From Geodermatophilus sabuli (GTDB taxonomy: Bacteria > Actinomycetota > Actinomycetes > Mycobacteriales > Geodermatophilaceae): a stretch of 64,000 nt of DNA. The notes under the pieces are model-generated. The model had not been told where the DNA came from, ran no database searches, and saw only the letters and a list, made by a program, of their open reading frames with translations. Of this stretch, positions 50,539-58,816 are shown one piece after another; position 1 is the first letter of the stretch; the number at the start of each line of letters is the position of its first letter. The position numbers were made by a program, and so were the translations under genes. The stretch is from assembly GCF_010686765.1 (NCBI RefSeq), contig NZ_JAAGWF010000007.1:330636-394635 (forward strand), written 5' to 3'.

Positions 50539-51572
50539 CGATCTCCCTCCCGCGCGGCCGCGACCTCACGGCTCCCGCGGCCGCCGTCCTCGCCGAGGCG
50601 GCGGACGCCCGGGCCACGGTGGTCCTCTCCGGCCACGTGCAACCCGACGCCGACGCGCTGGGCAGCACGCTGGCCCTCGCCGAGGGGCTGCGGCGGCGTG
50701 GTGCCCGGGTGCTGGCGACCTTCCCCGACCCCTTCGTCCTGCCGGCCTCGCTGTCCTGGCTGCCCGGCGTCGACGGGCTGGTCCCGTCCTCGGCCGTGCC
50801 GGCGTCGCCGGACGTGTTCGTCAGCCTCGACGCCGCCTCCCCGGCGCGTCTCGGTGAGCTCGCGGCGCTGCTGGACGGCGCGGCCACGTCCGTCGTCGTC
50901 GACCACCACGCCAGCAACCCCGGCTTCGGCACCGTCCGGGTGGTCGACCCCGGGGCGCCGGCCACGGTGACACTGGTCGCCGACCTGCTCGACGGTCTGG
51001 GCGTCGCGGTGGACCAGCAGCTGGCCACCTGCCTCTACGCCGGTCTGTCGGCCGACACCGGGTCGTTCCGGTTCGGCAACACGCGACCGGACACCCACGA
51101 CCTCGCCGCCCGGCTGCTGGCCACCGGCATCGACCACGCGACGATCAGTCAGCGGCTGTTCGACACCGCCCCCTTCGGCTGGCTGCGCCTCCTGTCGGTG
51201 GTCACCGGCCGCGCCGCGCTGGAGCCGGCGGTCGGCGCCGGCCTGGTGTGGACCTGGTCGAGCACGGCCGAGGCCGCCGAGCACGGGCTGCCGGGTGAGC
51301 AGCTGGAGGCGCTCGTCGACGTCGTCCGCTCCACCCAGGAGGCCGACGTGGCCTGCGTGCTCAAGGGCCAGGACGACGGATCCTGGTCGGTGTCGCTCCG
51401 CTCGCGGGGGGCCACCGACGTCGCCCGGGTCGCGATGGCGCTCGGCGGCGGCGGGCACCGGGCCGCGGCCGGGTTCACCTCGTACGCCGACCGCGAGACG
51501 ACGATCGGCGCCGTCCGCCGGGGACTGGGCGCACCGTCGGCTCCCGCCCACCCCCCGACACCAGGTGCCTAG
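50535..51572 (+). CDS. nrnA: DHH/DHHA1 phosphoesterase (NrnA-like oligoribonuclease/pAp phosphatase)
   Basis: 345 residues. HVQPDADALGSTLAL near 34, then SLDAA, the DHH motif in VVVDHHASNPGFG near 118, DTGSFRFGNT near 175 and a C-terminal GGGGHRAAAGFTS. In Mycobacterium the orthologue (Rv2837c) degrades nanoRNA, pAp and cyclic dinucleotide products. ATG start overlapping the small acidic gene. The usual NPDGDA reads QPDADA here, keeping the metal-binding Asp residues. Confidence 0.93.
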   Translation: MTISLPRGRDLTAPAAAVLAEAADARATVVLSGHVQPDADALGSTLALAEGLRRRGARVLATFPDPFVLPASLSWLPGVDGLVPSSAVPASPDVFVSLDAASPARLGELAALLDGAATSVVVDHHASNPGFGTVRVVDPGAPATVTLVADLLDGLGVAVDQQLATCLYAGLSADTGSFRFGNTRPDTHDLAARLLATGIDHATISQRLFDTAPFGWLRLLSVVTGRAALEPAVGAGLVWTWSSTAEAAEHGLPGEQLEALVDVVRSTQEADVACVLKGQDDGSWSVSLRSRGATDVARVAMALGGGGHRAAAGFTSYADRETTIGAVRRGLGAPSAPAHPPTPGA

Positions 51573-51630
51573 GAGGACCTCGCTGCCCCCCACGCCTCGC
51601 ACGCTCGGCGTGGGTCCCTGCACCGGGGCC
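51573..51630 (+). repeat. stop-associated palindromic repeat, copy H
   Basis: After the nrnA stop. Inner stem CCCACGCC with GGCGTGGG is a perfect 8 bp; apical TCGCACGCTC; outer pairing partial. The proposed GTG start of the MATE gene (51610) lies inside this copy, so the repeat may double as coding sequence. Confidence 0.78.
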
Positions 51631-52977
51631 GATCGGGGCGCTGAGCCGGACTCCGGCTCGGCGCCGTTCCGGCCGCCACGCCGCGGACCGTCGGTGCTCG
51701 CGCTCGCGGCGCCCGCACTCGTGGTGCTGGCGGCCGAGCCGCTGTACCTGCTGGTCGACACCGGCGTCGTCGGCAACCTCGGGACCGTCGCGCTCGGTGG
51801 GCTGGCCGTGGGCGGCGGGCTGCTGGCCTGGGCCGCCGCGCTCCTGAACTTCCTGGCCTACGGCACCACCGCGCGCGCCGCCCGCCGCGCCGGGGCCGGC
51901 GACCGGGCCGGGGCGGTGGCCGAGGGGGTCCAGGCCACCTGGCTCGCGCTGGTCCTGGGGCTGGGCGTGCTGGTGGTCTTCCAGCTGCTGGCCGGCCCGC
52001 TCACCCAGGTGCTGGCCGGTGGCGCAGGGGCCGTCGCCGACGCCGCCGAGGGCTGGCTGCGGATCGCCGGGCTCGGTGCCCCGCTGCTCCTGGTGTCGCT
52101 GGCCGGCAACGGCTGGCTGCGCGGGGTGCAGGAGCTGCGCCGGCCGATGCGCTACGTGCTGACCGGCAGCCTGGCCAGCCTCGTGCTGTGTCCCCTGCTG
52201 GTGCACCCGGCGGGTCTCGGGCTGGCCGGGTCGGCGGTCGCCAACGTCGTCGGTCAGGCGCTGACGGCGGCGCTGTTCGTCCGGGCGCTGCTCCGGGAGG
52301 GCGTGCCGTGGCGGCCCCGCGCCGCCGCCCTGCGTGCCCAGCTGGTCATCGGCCGCGACCTGCTGCTGCGCGCCGCGGTCCTGCAGCTGGCCTTCCTGGT
52401 CGCGACCGGCGTGGTGGCCCGCGCCGGCACCGCCGAGCTCGGCGCCCACCAGATCGCCGTCCAGCTGTTCTTCTTCCTCGCCCTCGTCCTGGACGCCTAC
52501 GCGATCGCGGCCCAGACGCTGGTCGGCCAGGCGCTGGGCGCCGGCCGGCGCCGGGACGCCCGCGCGACCGCCCGCCGGGTCACCGCCTGGGGTCTCGGCA
52601 GCGGCGTCCTGGTCGCCGCCCTGCTGCTGGTCCTGCGTCCCGCGGTGCTCCCGCTGTTCACCGACGATCCCGCCGTCCTCGCCCAGGCCCGCACCGCCTG
52701 GTGGTTCCTCGCCGGCATGCAGCCGCTCGCGGGGGTGGTCTTCGCCCTCGACGGCGTGCTGATGGGCGCCGGCGACGTCGGCTACCTGCGCACCGTGACG
52801 ATCGGGTCGGCACTGGCCGGGTTCCTCCCGCTGTCGCTGCTCGCCGTCCCGCTCGGCTGGGGGCTGGCCGGGGTGTGGACGGGGCTCACGCTCTTCATCG
52901 TGCTGCGGCTGGTCGCCGTCGTCGTCCGGGTGGCGGGCGACCGCTGGATGGACGCGCCTGCAACGGTGGGCGCGTGA
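51610..52977 (+). CDS. dinF: MATE family transporter (DinF-like)
   Basis: About 455 residues with twelve predicted membrane helices. LALAAPALVVLAAEPLYLLVDTGVVG starts TM1 in pieces; GLGLAGSAVANVVGQ, ELGAHQIAVQLF, ALDAYAIAAQTLVGQALGAG and DGVLMGAGDVGYL are family-like. Exports cationic compounds or metabolites in exchange for H+ or Na+. The start is uncertain: GTG 51610 lies in repeat copy H without a ribosome-binding site, while GTG 51694 would begin inside TM1. Gene order matches dinF after nrnA in Mycobacterium. Overlaps truB by 4 nt. Confidence 0.88.
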   Translation: MGPCTGADRGAEPDSGSAPFRPPRRGPSVLALAAPALVVLAAEPLYLLVDTGVVGNLGTVALGGLAVGGGLLAWAAALLNFLAYGTTARAARRAGAGDRAGAVAEGVQATWLALVLGLGVLVVFQLLAGPLTQVLAGGAGAVADAAEGWLRIAGLGAPLLLVSLAGNGWLRGVQELRRPMRYVLTGSLASLVLCPLLVHPAGLGLAGSAVANVVGQALTAALFVRALLREGVPWRPRAAALRAQLVIGRDLLLRAAVLQLAFLVATGVVARAGTAELGAHQIAVQLFFFLALVLDAYAIAAQTLVGQALGAGRRRDARATARRVTAWGLGSGVLVAALLLVLRPAVLPLFTDDPAVLAQARTAWWFLAGMQPLAGVVFALDGVLMGAGDVGYLRTVTIGSALAGFLPLSLLAVPLGWGLAGVWTGLTLFIVLRLVAVVVRVAGDRWMDAPATVGA

Positions 52978-53891
52978 GCCCCAGACGACCCGATGCCGAC
53001 GTCCCGCCCGGCCTGCTGCTGGTCGACAAGGCCGGCGGGCTCACCTCGCACGACGTGGTCGCCCGCGCCCGGCGGGTGCTGTCGGTCCGGCGGGTCGGCC
53101 ACGCCGGCACCCTCGACCCGATGGCGACCGGACTGCTCGTCCTCGGCGTCGGCACGGCCACCCGCCTGCTGGGCCACGTGGGTGGGCACGACAAGACCTA
53201 CGCGGCGACGATCCGGCTCGGGCAGGCCACGGTCACCGACGACCGGGAGGGGGAGCTGCTGGCCACCGCCTCGGCCGCGCACCTGGACGACGCCGCGGTC
53301 ACCGCTGCGCTCGCCGCCCAGACCGGGCCGCTGCAGCAGGTGCCCTCGTCGGTCAGTGCGGTCAAGGTCGCCGGGCGGCGCTCCTACGACCGGGTCCGGG
53401 CCGGCGAGGAGGTGGTCCTGGAGCCGCGCTCGGTGACCGTGCACCGGCTCGACGTGCACCGGATCGCCCGGCCCACCCCCGACCTGGTGGACGTCGACGT
53501 CACGGTCGCCTGCACCGCCGGCACCTACGTCCGCGCCATCGCCCGCGACGCGGGAGCCGCCCTGGGCGTCGGCGGCCACCTCACTGCCCTGCGCCGCACC
53601 GCGTCGGGGCCGTTCGCGGTGGCCGACGCCGCACCGGTCGAGGAGGCGGCGGCCGCGCTGGCCGCCGGTGGGGGAGCCGGTGTCCTCGGGCTGACCGCCG
53701 CGGCCCGGCTCGTCTTCCCCGAGCGGACGCTCACCGCCGAGGAGGCGCGCGCGGTGGGCCACGGGCAGCGCATCCCGGCCACCGGCGTCCCCGGGTTGCA
53801 CGCCGCCGTGGCCGGCGACGACCGGCTGGTCGCCCTGGTCGAGGACGCCGGCACCGTCGCCCGCGTCGCCGTGGGCTTCCCGCCGGCCTGA
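52974..53891 (+). CDS. truB: tRNA pseudouridine-55 synthase
   Basis: 305 residues. PPGLLLVDKAGGLTSHDVVAR, RRVGHAGTLDPMATGLLVL with catalytic Asp near residue 47, KTYAATIRLG, GPLQQVPSSVSAVKVAGRRSYDRVRAGE and CTAGTYVRAIARD are all TruB motifs. A C-terminal PUA-like domain follows. GTG start overlapping dinF (GTGA). Confidence 0.97.
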   Translation: MSPRRPDADVPPGLLLVDKAGGLTSHDVVARARRVLSVRRVGHAGTLDPMATGLLVLGVGTATRLLGHVGGHDKTYAATIRLGQATVTDDREGELLATASAAHLDDAAVTAALAAQTGPLQQVPSSVSAVKVAGRRSYDRVRAGEEVVLEPRSVTVHRLDVHRIARPTPDLVDVDVTVACTAGTYVRAIARDAGAALGVGGHLTALRRTASGPFAVADAAPVEEAAAALAAGGGAGVLGLTAAARLVFPERTLTAEEARAVGHGQRIPATGVPGLHAAVAGDDRLVALVEDAGTVARVAVGFPPA

Positions 53892-53911
53892 GCGGCTGGC
53901 AGCCTGCGGAG

Positions 53912-54742
53912 GTGCTCGACGACCGCCTGGCCGACCTCGACGCCCTGCTCGCCCCGCTGCCCGGGGTGCTGGTCGCGTTCTCCGGCGGGGTCGACTCGGG
54001 CACGCTGCTGGCCGCGGCGGTGCGCGCGCTGGGTGCCGACCGGGTGGTCGCCGCGACCGCCGTCTCCCCGAGCCTGCCCGCCGCCGAGCGGACGGCGGCC
54101 GCCGCCTTCGCCGCCTGGCTGGGCGTGCGGCACGAGCAGCCCCGCACCGACGAGCTGTCCCGGGCGGGCTACCGCGCCAACGCCGGCGACCGGTGCGCCT
54201 TCTGCAAGACCGAGCTCGTGTCCGTCCTCGTGCCGCTGGCCGACGGGCTGGGCATCGCCGACGTCGTCACCGGCACCAACGCCGACGACCTCCGGGCCGG
54301 CTTCCGCCCCGGCATCCGGGCGGCGGCCGAGCGCGGGGCGTGGACGCCGCTGGCCCGCGCCGGCCTCACCAAGGACGACGTCCGGGCCGCCGCCCGCCGG
54401 TGGGGGTTGCCGCTCGCGGAGAAGCCGGCCGCCGCCTGCCTGGCCAGCCGGATCGCCTACGGCGTGCCGGTGTCGGCGCAGCGGCTGGCCCGGGTGGAGC
54501 GGGCCGAGGCCGACCTGCGCGCGGCGCTGGCCGGTGCCGGCATCGACGTCCGGGACCTGCGGGTGCGCGACCTCGGCGACACCGCTCGCGTCGAGGTGGA
54601 CGCGTCCGCCGTCCCCGCGCTGGCCGCCCGGCCCGACGTGCTGGCCGCGGTGGCCGGGTTCGACCGGGTCGAGCTGGACCCGCGCGGCTTCCGCTCCGGC
54701 GCGATGAACGAGCTGCTGCCGGACCCGGTCCGCTACCGCTGA
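53912..54742 (+). CDS. larE: LarE-like ATP-dependent sacrificial sulfur transferase
   Basis: 276 residues. PP-loop SGGVDS (24-29), CAFCK near 95, GTNADDLRAGFRPG near 125 and KPAAACLASR, where the Cys is residue 176, the same number as the sulfur-donating Cys of Lactobacillus plantarum LarE. LarE converts the carboxylates of the LarB product to thiocarboxylates for the nickel-pincer cofactor of lactate racemase-type enzymes. Convergent with larB, stops 11 bp apart; larC is not in this window. GTG start 20 nt after truB. Confidence 0.9.
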   Translation: MLDDRLADLDALLAPLPGVLVAFSGGVDSGTLLAAAVRALGADRVVAATAVSPSLPAAERTAAAAFAAWLGVRHEQPRTDELSRAGYRANAGDRCAFCKTELVSVLVPLADGLGIADVVTGTNADDLRAGFRPGIRAAAERGAWTPLARAGLTKDDVRAAARRWGLPLAEKPAAACLASRIAYGVPVSAQRLARVERAEADLRAALAGAGIDVRDLRVRDLGDTARVEVDASAVPALAARPDVLAAVAGFDRVELDPRGFRSGAMNELLPDPVRYR

Positions 54743-54753
54743 GCCGGCCGCGG

Positions 54754-55437
54754 TCATCCGGCGGACCCCCGGACCGACCGCACGATCCGCGCCGCGGCCA
54801 CTCCGGCACCGAACCCGTTGTCGATGTTGACCACCAGCACCCCCGGCGCGCAGGCGGTCAGCATGGTGAGCAGCGCGGCCAGCCCGTCGAACGCGGCGCC
54901 GTAGCCCACCGAGGTGGGGACGGCGACCACCAGCCGGTCGGTCAGCCCGGCCACCACGCTGGGCAGTGCGCCGTCCATGCCGGCCACGACGACCACCGCG
55001 TCGGCCGCGCGCAGGTCCGGCGCCACGGCGAGGACGCGGTGCACCCCCGCCACCCCGACGTCGTCCACCCGCCGGCAGCCGACCCCGCTGGCGGCCAGGG
55101 TGAACGCCACCTCGGCGGCCACCGCTCCGTCCGAGGTCCCCGCGGTCAGCACCAGCACGCTCCCGGACGCCGGCGGCAGGTCGCCCACGGCCACGCAGCG
55201 GGCCCGCCGGTCGACGGTGGCGCCGGGCCAGCGGGCGAGGACGGCGGCCGCGGTCGCGTCGTCCACCCGGGTCGCCCACGCCGGGACCGTGCCCGCGTCG
55301 AGGAGCCCGGCCAGGCAGGCGACCGTCTCCGCGGGCGTCTTCCCCGCGGCGTACACGACCTCCGGTGTCCCGGTCCGGGCAGCACGGTCGGGGTCGAGGC
55401 GGGCGAAACCGAGATCCGCGGTGCGGGGGGCGTCCAC
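54754..55437 (-). CDS. larB: LarB-like pyridinium-3,5-biscarboxylate mononucleotide synthase
   Basis: 227 residues. PurE-like C-terminal domain with LTAGTSDGAVAAEVAFTL near 97, RVDDVGVAGVHRVL and VVVAGMDGALPSVVAGL near 150, then VPTSVGYGAAFDG and NIDNGFGAGVAAARIVR. LarB carboxylates and hydrolyses nicotinic acid adenine dinucleotide, first step of the nickel-pincer cofactor. N-terminus ADLGFARLDPDRAARTGTPEVVYA matches the family. GTG start. Divergent from the MhuD-like gene. Confidence 0.92.
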   Translation of the reverse strand: MDAPRTADLGFARLDPDRAARTGTPEVVYAAGKTPAETVACLAGLLDAGTVPAWATRVDDATAAAVLARWPGATVDRRARCVAVGDLPPASGSVLVLTAGTSDGAVAAEVAFTLAASGVGCRRVDDVGVAGVHRVLAVAPDLRAADAVVVVAGMDGALPSVVAGLTDRLVVAVPTSVGYGAAFDGLAALLTMLTACAPGVLVVNIDNGFGAGVAAARIVRSVRGSAG

Positions 55438-55487
55438 GCCGTCAGCATGGGGGATTGACCGGCTGTCGTGCCGGGAACGGGGAGCGC

Positions 55488-55826
55488 ATGAGCGTCGTGA
55501 AGATCAACGCGATCAGCGTGCCCCCCGACAAGCAGGAGCGCTTCGAGGAGCGGTTCCGTGGCCGGGCGGGCGCGGTGGAGAGCACCCCGGGCTTCGAGTG
55601 GTTCGAGCTGCTGCGCCCCAAGGAGGGCACCGACCAGTACCTCGTCTACACGCGGTGGAGCAGCGAGGAGGCCTACGAGTCGTGGCAGTCCGGCCAGGAC
55701 TTCGACCGGGCCCACGACGGGGGCGGGGACACCCTGGCGCCCGCGGCCGCCCAGTCGGCGCACCTGTGGAGCTACGAGGTGCTCGAGTCGGCCGGCCCCC
55801 GCGCCAACCAGGAGAACCAGGTCTGA
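55488..55826 (+). CDS. MhuD/IsdG-like heme-degrading monooxygenase
   Basis: 112 residues of the antibiotic-biosynthesis-monooxygenase dimeric fold. It reads closely like mycobacterial MhuD as I recall it: VVKINAI with Asn7, RAGAVESTPGFEWFELLRP, YLVYTRW, Trp66 in AYESW and a His at 76 (75 in MhuD, one residue offset). These correspond to the residues that ruffle and bind heme. MhuD opens heme to mycobilin and frees iron. ATG after GGGGAGC. A strong hairpin follows. Heme binding is inferred; other ABM functions are possible. Confidence 0.78.
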   Translation: MSVVKINAISVPPDKQERFEERFRGRAGAVESTPGFEWFELLRPKEGTDQYLVYTRWSSEEAYESWQSGQDFDRAHDGGGDTLAPAAAQSAHLWSYEVLESAGPRANQENQV

Positions 55827-55831
55827 GCCGG

Positions 55832-55862
55832 GAGGGGCCGGTGGCGGTGCCGCCGGCCCCTC
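55832..55862 (+). terminator. 14-bp hairpin after the MhuD-like gene
   Basis: GAGGGGCCGG-T-GGC and GCC-G-CCGGCCCCTC pair with one G-U and a 3-nt loop. Probable terminator before ilvE. Confidence 0.65.
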
Positions 55863-55874
55863 GCCGGGCGGCGC

Positions 55875-55880
55875 TAGGGT
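55875..55880 (+). promoter_or_regulatory. candidate -10 box for ilvE
   Basis: TAGGGT about 60 nt upstream of the ilvE ATG, directly after the preceding terminator. No clear -35. Confidence 0.3.
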
Positions 55881-55940
55881 GGCGGGCGGACCCGGCGGCC
55901 GCCGACCGTCCCCGTTCCGCGCACGCCGCAGGTGGGAGCC

Positions 55941-57080
55941 ATGACCGACACGCTCGCCGACAGCCGCACGACCTCCCGGACGTTCACCGAGGGCGTGCCG
56001 GTCGTGGTGGAGGACGTGCAGCGGCGGCCTGCGGCCGAACGGCACGAGGTGCTCGCCGATCCCGGGTTCGGCCGGCACTTCACCGACTCGATGTTCGTCG
56101 CGCGGTACCGCGCCGGTGAGGGCTGGTACGACGCCCGGCTGACCGCGTACGCACCGCTGCAGATGGACCCGGCGACGGCCGCGCTGCACTACGCCCAGTC
56201 GATCTTCGAGGGGCTCAAGGCCTACGCGCAGCCCGACGGCAGCGTGGCCACCTTCCGGCCCGAGGCCAACGCCGCCCGGTTCGCCCGCGGCGCTCGTCGG
56301 CTGGCCATGCCGCCGGTGCCGGAGGAGGCGTTCCTCGCGGCCGTCGACGCCCTGGTCGACACCGACCGCGACTGGGTGCCCACCGGGCCCGACCAGACCC
56401 TCTACGTGCGGCCCTACCAGCTGGCCACCGAGCCGTTCCTCGGTGTGCGGCCGGCGCACGAGTACCTGTTCCTGGTGATCGCCAGCCCGGCCGGCGCGTA
56501 CTTCCCACGCGGCGTGCACCCGGTGTCGGTCTACCTGTCCGAGGACTACATCCGGGCGGCGCCGGGCGGCACCGGCGACGTCAAGTGCGCCGGCAACTAC
56601 GCGGCCAGCCTGCTGGCCCAGGAGCAGGCGATCGAGGCGGGCTGCGACCAGGTCGTGTGGCTCGACGCGGTGGAGAAGCGCTACGTCGAGGAGATGGGCG
56701 GGATGAACCTGTTCTTCGTCCTCGGCACCGGCGAGGACGCGGAGCTGGTCACCCCCGAGCTCACCGGCACGCTGCTGCCCGGCATCACCCGCGACTCGCT
56801 GATCACCGTGGCGCGCGAGCGCGGGCACCGGGTCACCGAGCGGAGGTTCAGCGTCGACGAGTGGCGGGCCGGCGTGGCCGACGGCACGGTCACCGAGACC
56901 TTCGCCTGCGGGACGGCGGCGGTCATCACCCCCGTCGGCGAGGTCAAGGCGCGCACCGGCGACTTCACCGTGGGCAACGGCGAGCCCGGGCCGGTCACCA
57001 TGGCGCTGCGCGAGCACCTGCTCGACATCCAGCACGGCCGGGTGCCCGACACCCACGGCTGGCTGCACAAGGTCGCCTGA
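55941..57080 (+). CDS. ilvE: branched-chain amino acid aminotransferase
   Basis: 379 residues, class IV PLP enzyme. SIFEGLKAYAQPDG near 85, YVRPYQLATEPFLGV, GDVKCAGNYAASL with the PLP Lys at about 215, EEMGGMNLFFVLG, and TFACGTAAVITPVGEV. Transfers amino groups for Leu, Ile and Val synthesis and breakdown. ATG 55941 with GGGAG 5 nt upstream is preferred to GTG 55932. Not part of the usual truB-ribF run, so it is an insertion here. Confidence 0.95.
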   Translation: MTDTLADSRTTSRTFTEGVPVVVEDVQRRPAAERHEVLADPGFGRHFTDSMFVARYRAGEGWYDARLTAYAPLQMDPATAALHYAQSIFEGLKAYAQPDGSVATFRPEANAARFARGARRLAMPPVPEEAFLAAVDALVDTDRDWVPTGPDQTLYVRPYQLATEPFLGVRPAHEYLFLVIASPAGAYFPRGVHPVSVYLSEDYIRAAPGGTGDVKCAGNYAASLLAQEQAIEAGCDQVVWLDAVEKRYVEEMGGMNLFFVLGTGEDAELVTPELTGTLLPGITRDSLITVARERGHRVTERRFSVDEWRAGVADGTVTETFACGTAAVITPVGEVKARTGDFTVGNGEPGPVTMALREHLLDIQHGRVPDTHGWLHKVA

Positions 57081-57085
57081 GCCGC

Positions 57086-58084
57086 GTGCTCCGCTGGCGA
57101 GCGCTGGAGGCGACCCCCGGGGACCTCGGCCGCACGGTGGTCACCGTCGGCATGTACGACGGCGTGCACCGCGGCCACCAGGCGCTGATCGGCGCCGCGG
57201 TGCAGCGGGCCGCCGCGGCCGGCCGGCCCTGCCTGCTGCTCACCTTCGACCCGCACCCGTCGGAGGTGGTCCGGCCCGGCTCGCACCCGGCGATCCTCAC
57301 CTCGCTGGACCGCAAGGCCGAGCTGGTGGCCGCGCTCGGCGTCGACGCGATGTGCGTGCTGCCGTTCACCCCGGAGTTCATGCGGCTGTCCCCGGAGACG
57401 TTCACCCACACCGTGCTGGTCGAGCACCTGCACGCGGCGTCGGTCGTGGTGGGGGAGAACTTCACCTACGGCCACCGGGCGGCCGGGGACGTCGGCACGC
57501 TCACCCAGGAGGGCCGCCGCTTCGGGTTCACCGTCGAGGGGGTGCCGCTGGCCCACGTCACGACGTCGCCCGGGCCCACCGCCCCCGCCGGAGCCGGCGC
57601 CCCGCCCGACGGCGAGATCACGATCTCCTCGACCTACATCCGCGCCTGTGTGGCCGCCGGTGACATGGAGTCCGCCGCCCGCGCACTGGGCCGGCCGCAC
57701 CGCATCGAGGGCGTCGTCGTCCGTGGCGACCGGCGCGGGCGGGAGCTCGGCTACCCGACGGCGAACGTGGAGTCACCGCCGTACACCGCCGTCCCCGCCG
57801 ACGGGGTCTACGCCGGCTCCCTGGTGATCCGCGAGCCGCGCACGGGCGCCACCCTCGGCAGCTCGCCCGCGGCCATCTCGGTCGGTACGAACCCGACGTT
57901 CCAGGGCAGCCGGCGCACGGTCGAGGCGTTCCTGCTCGACTTCGACGGCGACCTCTACGGGGAGCACGTGGGCGTGGAGTTCGTCCAGCGGCTGCGCCCG
58001 ATGCTGACCTTCTCCGGCGTCGACGAGCTGGTGGCGGCGATGGACCAGGACGTCGCCGACACCCGCGCGATCCTCGGGCTCTGA
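57086..58084 (+). CDS. ribF: bifunctional riboflavin kinase/FAD synthetase
   Basis: 332 residues. N-terminal FAD synthetase domain with VVTVGMYDGVHRGHQALI near 20, LLTFDPHPSEVVRPG, VVVGENFTYGHRAAGD and ISSTYIRACVAAGDM. C-terminal kinase with GVVVRGDRRGRELGYPTANV near 215, PADGVYAG and TFQGSRRTVEAFLLDFDGDLYGE in pieces. GTG 57086 just after ilvE. The typical FDGVH reads YDGVH. Confidence 0.96.
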   Translation: MLRWRALEATPGDLGRTVVTVGMYDGVHRGHQALIGAAVQRAAAAGRPCLLLTFDPHPSEVVRPGSHPAILTSLDRKAELVAALGVDAMCVLPFTPEFMRLSPETFTHTVLVEHLHAASVVVGENFTYGHRAAGDVGTLTQEGRRFGFTVEGVPLAHVTTSPGPTAPAGAGAPPDGEITISSTYIRACVAAGDMESAARALGRPHRIEGVVVRGDRRGRELGYPTANVESPPYTAVPADGVYAGSLVIREPRTGATLGSSPAAISVGTNPTFQGSRRTVEAFLLDFDGDLYGEHVGVEFVQRLRPMLTFSGVDELVAAMDQDVADTRAILGL

Positions 58085-58206
58085 GATCGCGGTCCTCCGG
58101 ACCGCACCGCGGCCACGTGCCGTCCCGGACCAGGCGGAGCCCCAGCCAGGTGCCGTCCCCCCGGGGCCGACTCGGCACGACCCGGGGACGTCGTCCCGGC
58201 CGCTGG

Positions 58207-58236
58207 TAACCTGAACAGTCGTCGGGGTTCCCCGAC
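58207..58236 (+). promoter_or_regulatory. rpsO promoter -10 box and leader hairpin
   Basis: TAACCT at 58207-58212 fits a -10 box. A perfect stem GTCGGGG-TT-CCCCGAC (58221-58236) starts within a few bases of the expected transcript start. uS15 represses its own mRNA in other phyla; whether this stem takes part is inference. Confidence 0.45.
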
Positions 58237-58301
58237 GTGTGTGCAGCCTGCCCTCGTGAACCAGACCGGGGGCCACACGTGACCTGCCCAGGAGGCCGTC
58301 C

Positions 58302-58571
58302 ATGGCGCTCGACAGCACCACCAAGCAGCAGATCATGACCGAGTACGCCACGGTCGAGAAGGACACCGGCTCGCCCGAGGTGCAGGTCGCGATGCTGACC
58401 CGCCGGATCAGCGACCTCACCGAGCACCTCAAGATGCACAAGCACGACCACCACAGCCGGCGGGGCCTGCTCCTGCTGGTCGGTCGTCGTCGCCGCCTGC
58501 TGAACTACCTGGCCAAGACCGACATCAACCGGTACCGCTCGCTCATCGAGCGGCTCGGTCTGCGCCGCTAG
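58302..58571 (+). CDS. rpsO: 30S ribosomal protein uS15
   Basis: 89 residues, standard length. [42 protein letters not shown] and [23 protein letters not shown] are textbook. ATG after AGGAGG. Followed by a strong terminator and then pnp, the conserved rpsO-pnp arrangement. Confidence 0.98.
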   Translation: MALDSTTKQQIMTEYATVEKDTGSPEVQVAMLTRRISDLTEHLKMHKHDHHSRRGLLLLVGRRRRLLNYLAKTDINRYRSLIERLGLRR

Positions 58572-58577
58572 TACGAC

Positions 58578-58608
58578 GAGGGGACCGTCCCACCGGGACG
58601 GTCCCCTC
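58578..58608 (+). terminator. strong terminator between rpsO and pnp
   Basis: Perfect 14-bp stem GAGGGGACCGTCCC / GGGACGGTCCCCTC with a 3-nt loop, followed by TCTCGT. Begins 6 nt after the rpsO stop. Nearest thing to a classical intrinsic terminator in the window. Confidence 0.8.
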
Positions 58609-58727
58609 TCTCGTGCGGCACCCGCCCCACGAGGACCCACGGCCCCCGAGCCGGACCCCCACGCTGGTCGGTCCTCGGTAGTGGCCCCCGGGCACGATCC
58701 CTCCCCGAGGGGGGCGTTCCCCGTGGG

Positions 58728-58739
58728 CTTCGATCGAAG
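58728..58739. promoter_or_regulatory. 12-bp palindrome upstream of pnp
   Basis: CTTCGATCGAAG, perfect twofold symmetry, 77 bp before the pnp start. Possible operator or chance palindrome. Confidence 0.3.
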
Positions 58740-58816
58740 ACCGGTCACCCGGGCGCAGTTCGGCGCCGGGCGCCACGAAGAGGACGTCGCCGCATGCGAC
58801 GTAGGAAGAGGACACC

